Source: Asaia bogorensis (GTDB taxonomy: Bacteria > Pseudomonadota > Alphaproteobacteria > Acetobacterales > Acetobacteraceae). From it: a stretch of 64,000 nucleotides of DNA. A program made the position numbers and the translations under genes. A model generated the notes under the pieces. That model saw nothing but the letters and a program-made list of their open reading frames with translations, was not told the origin of the DNA and ran no database searches. Shown piece after piece: positions 63,813-64,000 of this stretch (positions are counted from its first letter, which is position 1; each line of letters opens with the position of its first letter). The DNA lies in contig NZ_UEGO01000001.1 in the NCBI RefSeq assembly GCF_900465345.1, positions 79,439 to 143,438 on the forward strand, read 5' to 3'.

Positions 63813-64000
63813 GTGGCGCAGGGCAATAGTGTTCTGACCTCACCACCGCATCTCTATGCGGTGGGTGGACGTGATACGGAGCGGGCGGCCTCGGTGCCGC
63901 CCGTTGCGATTCTGTTGTCCGTCTATAACGGTGAGGCGTATCTCAACCAGCAGCTCGACAGCTTTCTGGCACAGACAGAGAGAAACTGGTGCCTCTACTG
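63813..64000 (+). CDS. GT2-family glycosyltransferase, N-terminal part (cut by window end)
   Basis: The GTG at 63813 opens a frame running to the window end (62 complete codons). After ~30 polar residues it reads VPPVAILLSVYNGEAYLNQQLDSFLAQTERNW, the beginning of a GT-A fold of rhamnosyltransferase type. It starts 3 nt after rmlD, so it is probably the first user of the dTDP-rhamnose, as in O-antigen or exopolysaccharide operons. Confidence 0.8.
   Translation, partial: MAQGNSVLTSPPHLYAVGGRDTERAASVPPVAILLSVYNGEAYLNQQLDSFLAQTERNWCLY

Noticed and set aside
1-64000. CRISPR array, insertion sequence, prophage or integrative element
   Set aside because: I saw no spaced direct repeats, transposase, integrase, phage structural gene or tRNA-flanking attachment repeat.

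Overview
The window looks like chromosomal DNA of an acetic acid bacterium (Alphaproteobacteria, Acetobacteraceae; an Asaia/Gluconobacter-type genome is my inference). The reasons are high-GC coding sequence, a complete pqqABCDE operon with a 26-residue PqqA, a ChvG/ChvI two-component pair, HemJ-type haem synthesis, trehalose synthesis, and an alphaproteobacterial hemE/maf arrangement. I see no prophage, insertion sequence, CRISPR array or rRNA. The DNA is ordinary chromosome with a few AT-rich intergenic islands.

Layout. 1-4.7 kb: a probable copper locus (SCO1/SenC end, Met/His-rich PepSY membrane protein, TonB-dependent receptor, DUF2946-like protein) behind a tight palindrome. 4.7-8.5 kb: an AT-rich island, a DXD sugar transferase and a secreted M1 metallopeptidase. 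8.5-12.6 kb (minus strand): a small His-rich ORF, an N-acyltransferase, RidA and an unusual TSCPD-domain protein. 12.6-17.0 kb: MlaD, a small conserved-looking ORF, a DUF2155 protein, otsB-otsA and dsbB. 17.0-17.8 kb: an UrcA-family gene behind a textbook sigma-54 promoter with palindromes upstream. 17.8-20.4 kb: chvG/chvI (minus). 20.6-30.8 kb: grpE-dnaK-dnaJ-dapB-metK-trmB, then ETF-ubiquinone oxidoreductase and etfB-etfA. 30.8-35.3 kb: a TetR/FAD-monooxygenase divergent pair and a two-gene ureide-catabolism unit. 35.4-41.0 kb (minus): a ytcA-mdtN-mdtO-mdtP-like efflux operon ending in its own marR.

41.1-44.5 kb: tRNA-Ala(GGC), maf, a 318-bp gene-free gap, then hemE-HAD-hemJ. This gap is the most interesting part of the window. 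It lies beside hemE, where alphaproteobacterial chromosome origins are known to sit. It carries two exact copies of a near-consensus DnaA box and one further near-match, an AT-rich stretch next to hemE, and eleven GTAC tetranucleotides in 216 bp. I propose it as oriC, with the GTAC cluster as an undescribed feature.

44.6-47.8 kb (minus): pqqA-[hairpin]-pqqB-C-D-E. 48.0-50.4 kb: an AI-2E-family permease and an SDR. 50.7-56.4 kb: a three-gene CusBA/CzcBA-type metal-efflux RND operon. 56.5-59.9 kb: a DUF885 protein and a MATE transporter. 59.9-60.4 kb: a second AT-rich island. 60.4-64.0 kb: rmlBACD (dTDP-L-rhamnose) followed by the start of a GT2 glycosyltransferase cut by the window edge.

How the genes work together: metal handling occurs at both ends (copper import, RND export). 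Surface polysaccharide genes occur behind both AT-rich islands. The proteostasis genes lie close to SAM synthesis. PQQ synthesis, which supplies the cofactor of the periplasmic dehydrogenases typical of this family, lies within 6 kb of the proposed origin. trmB appears to start with CTG and therefore has no usual start codon.
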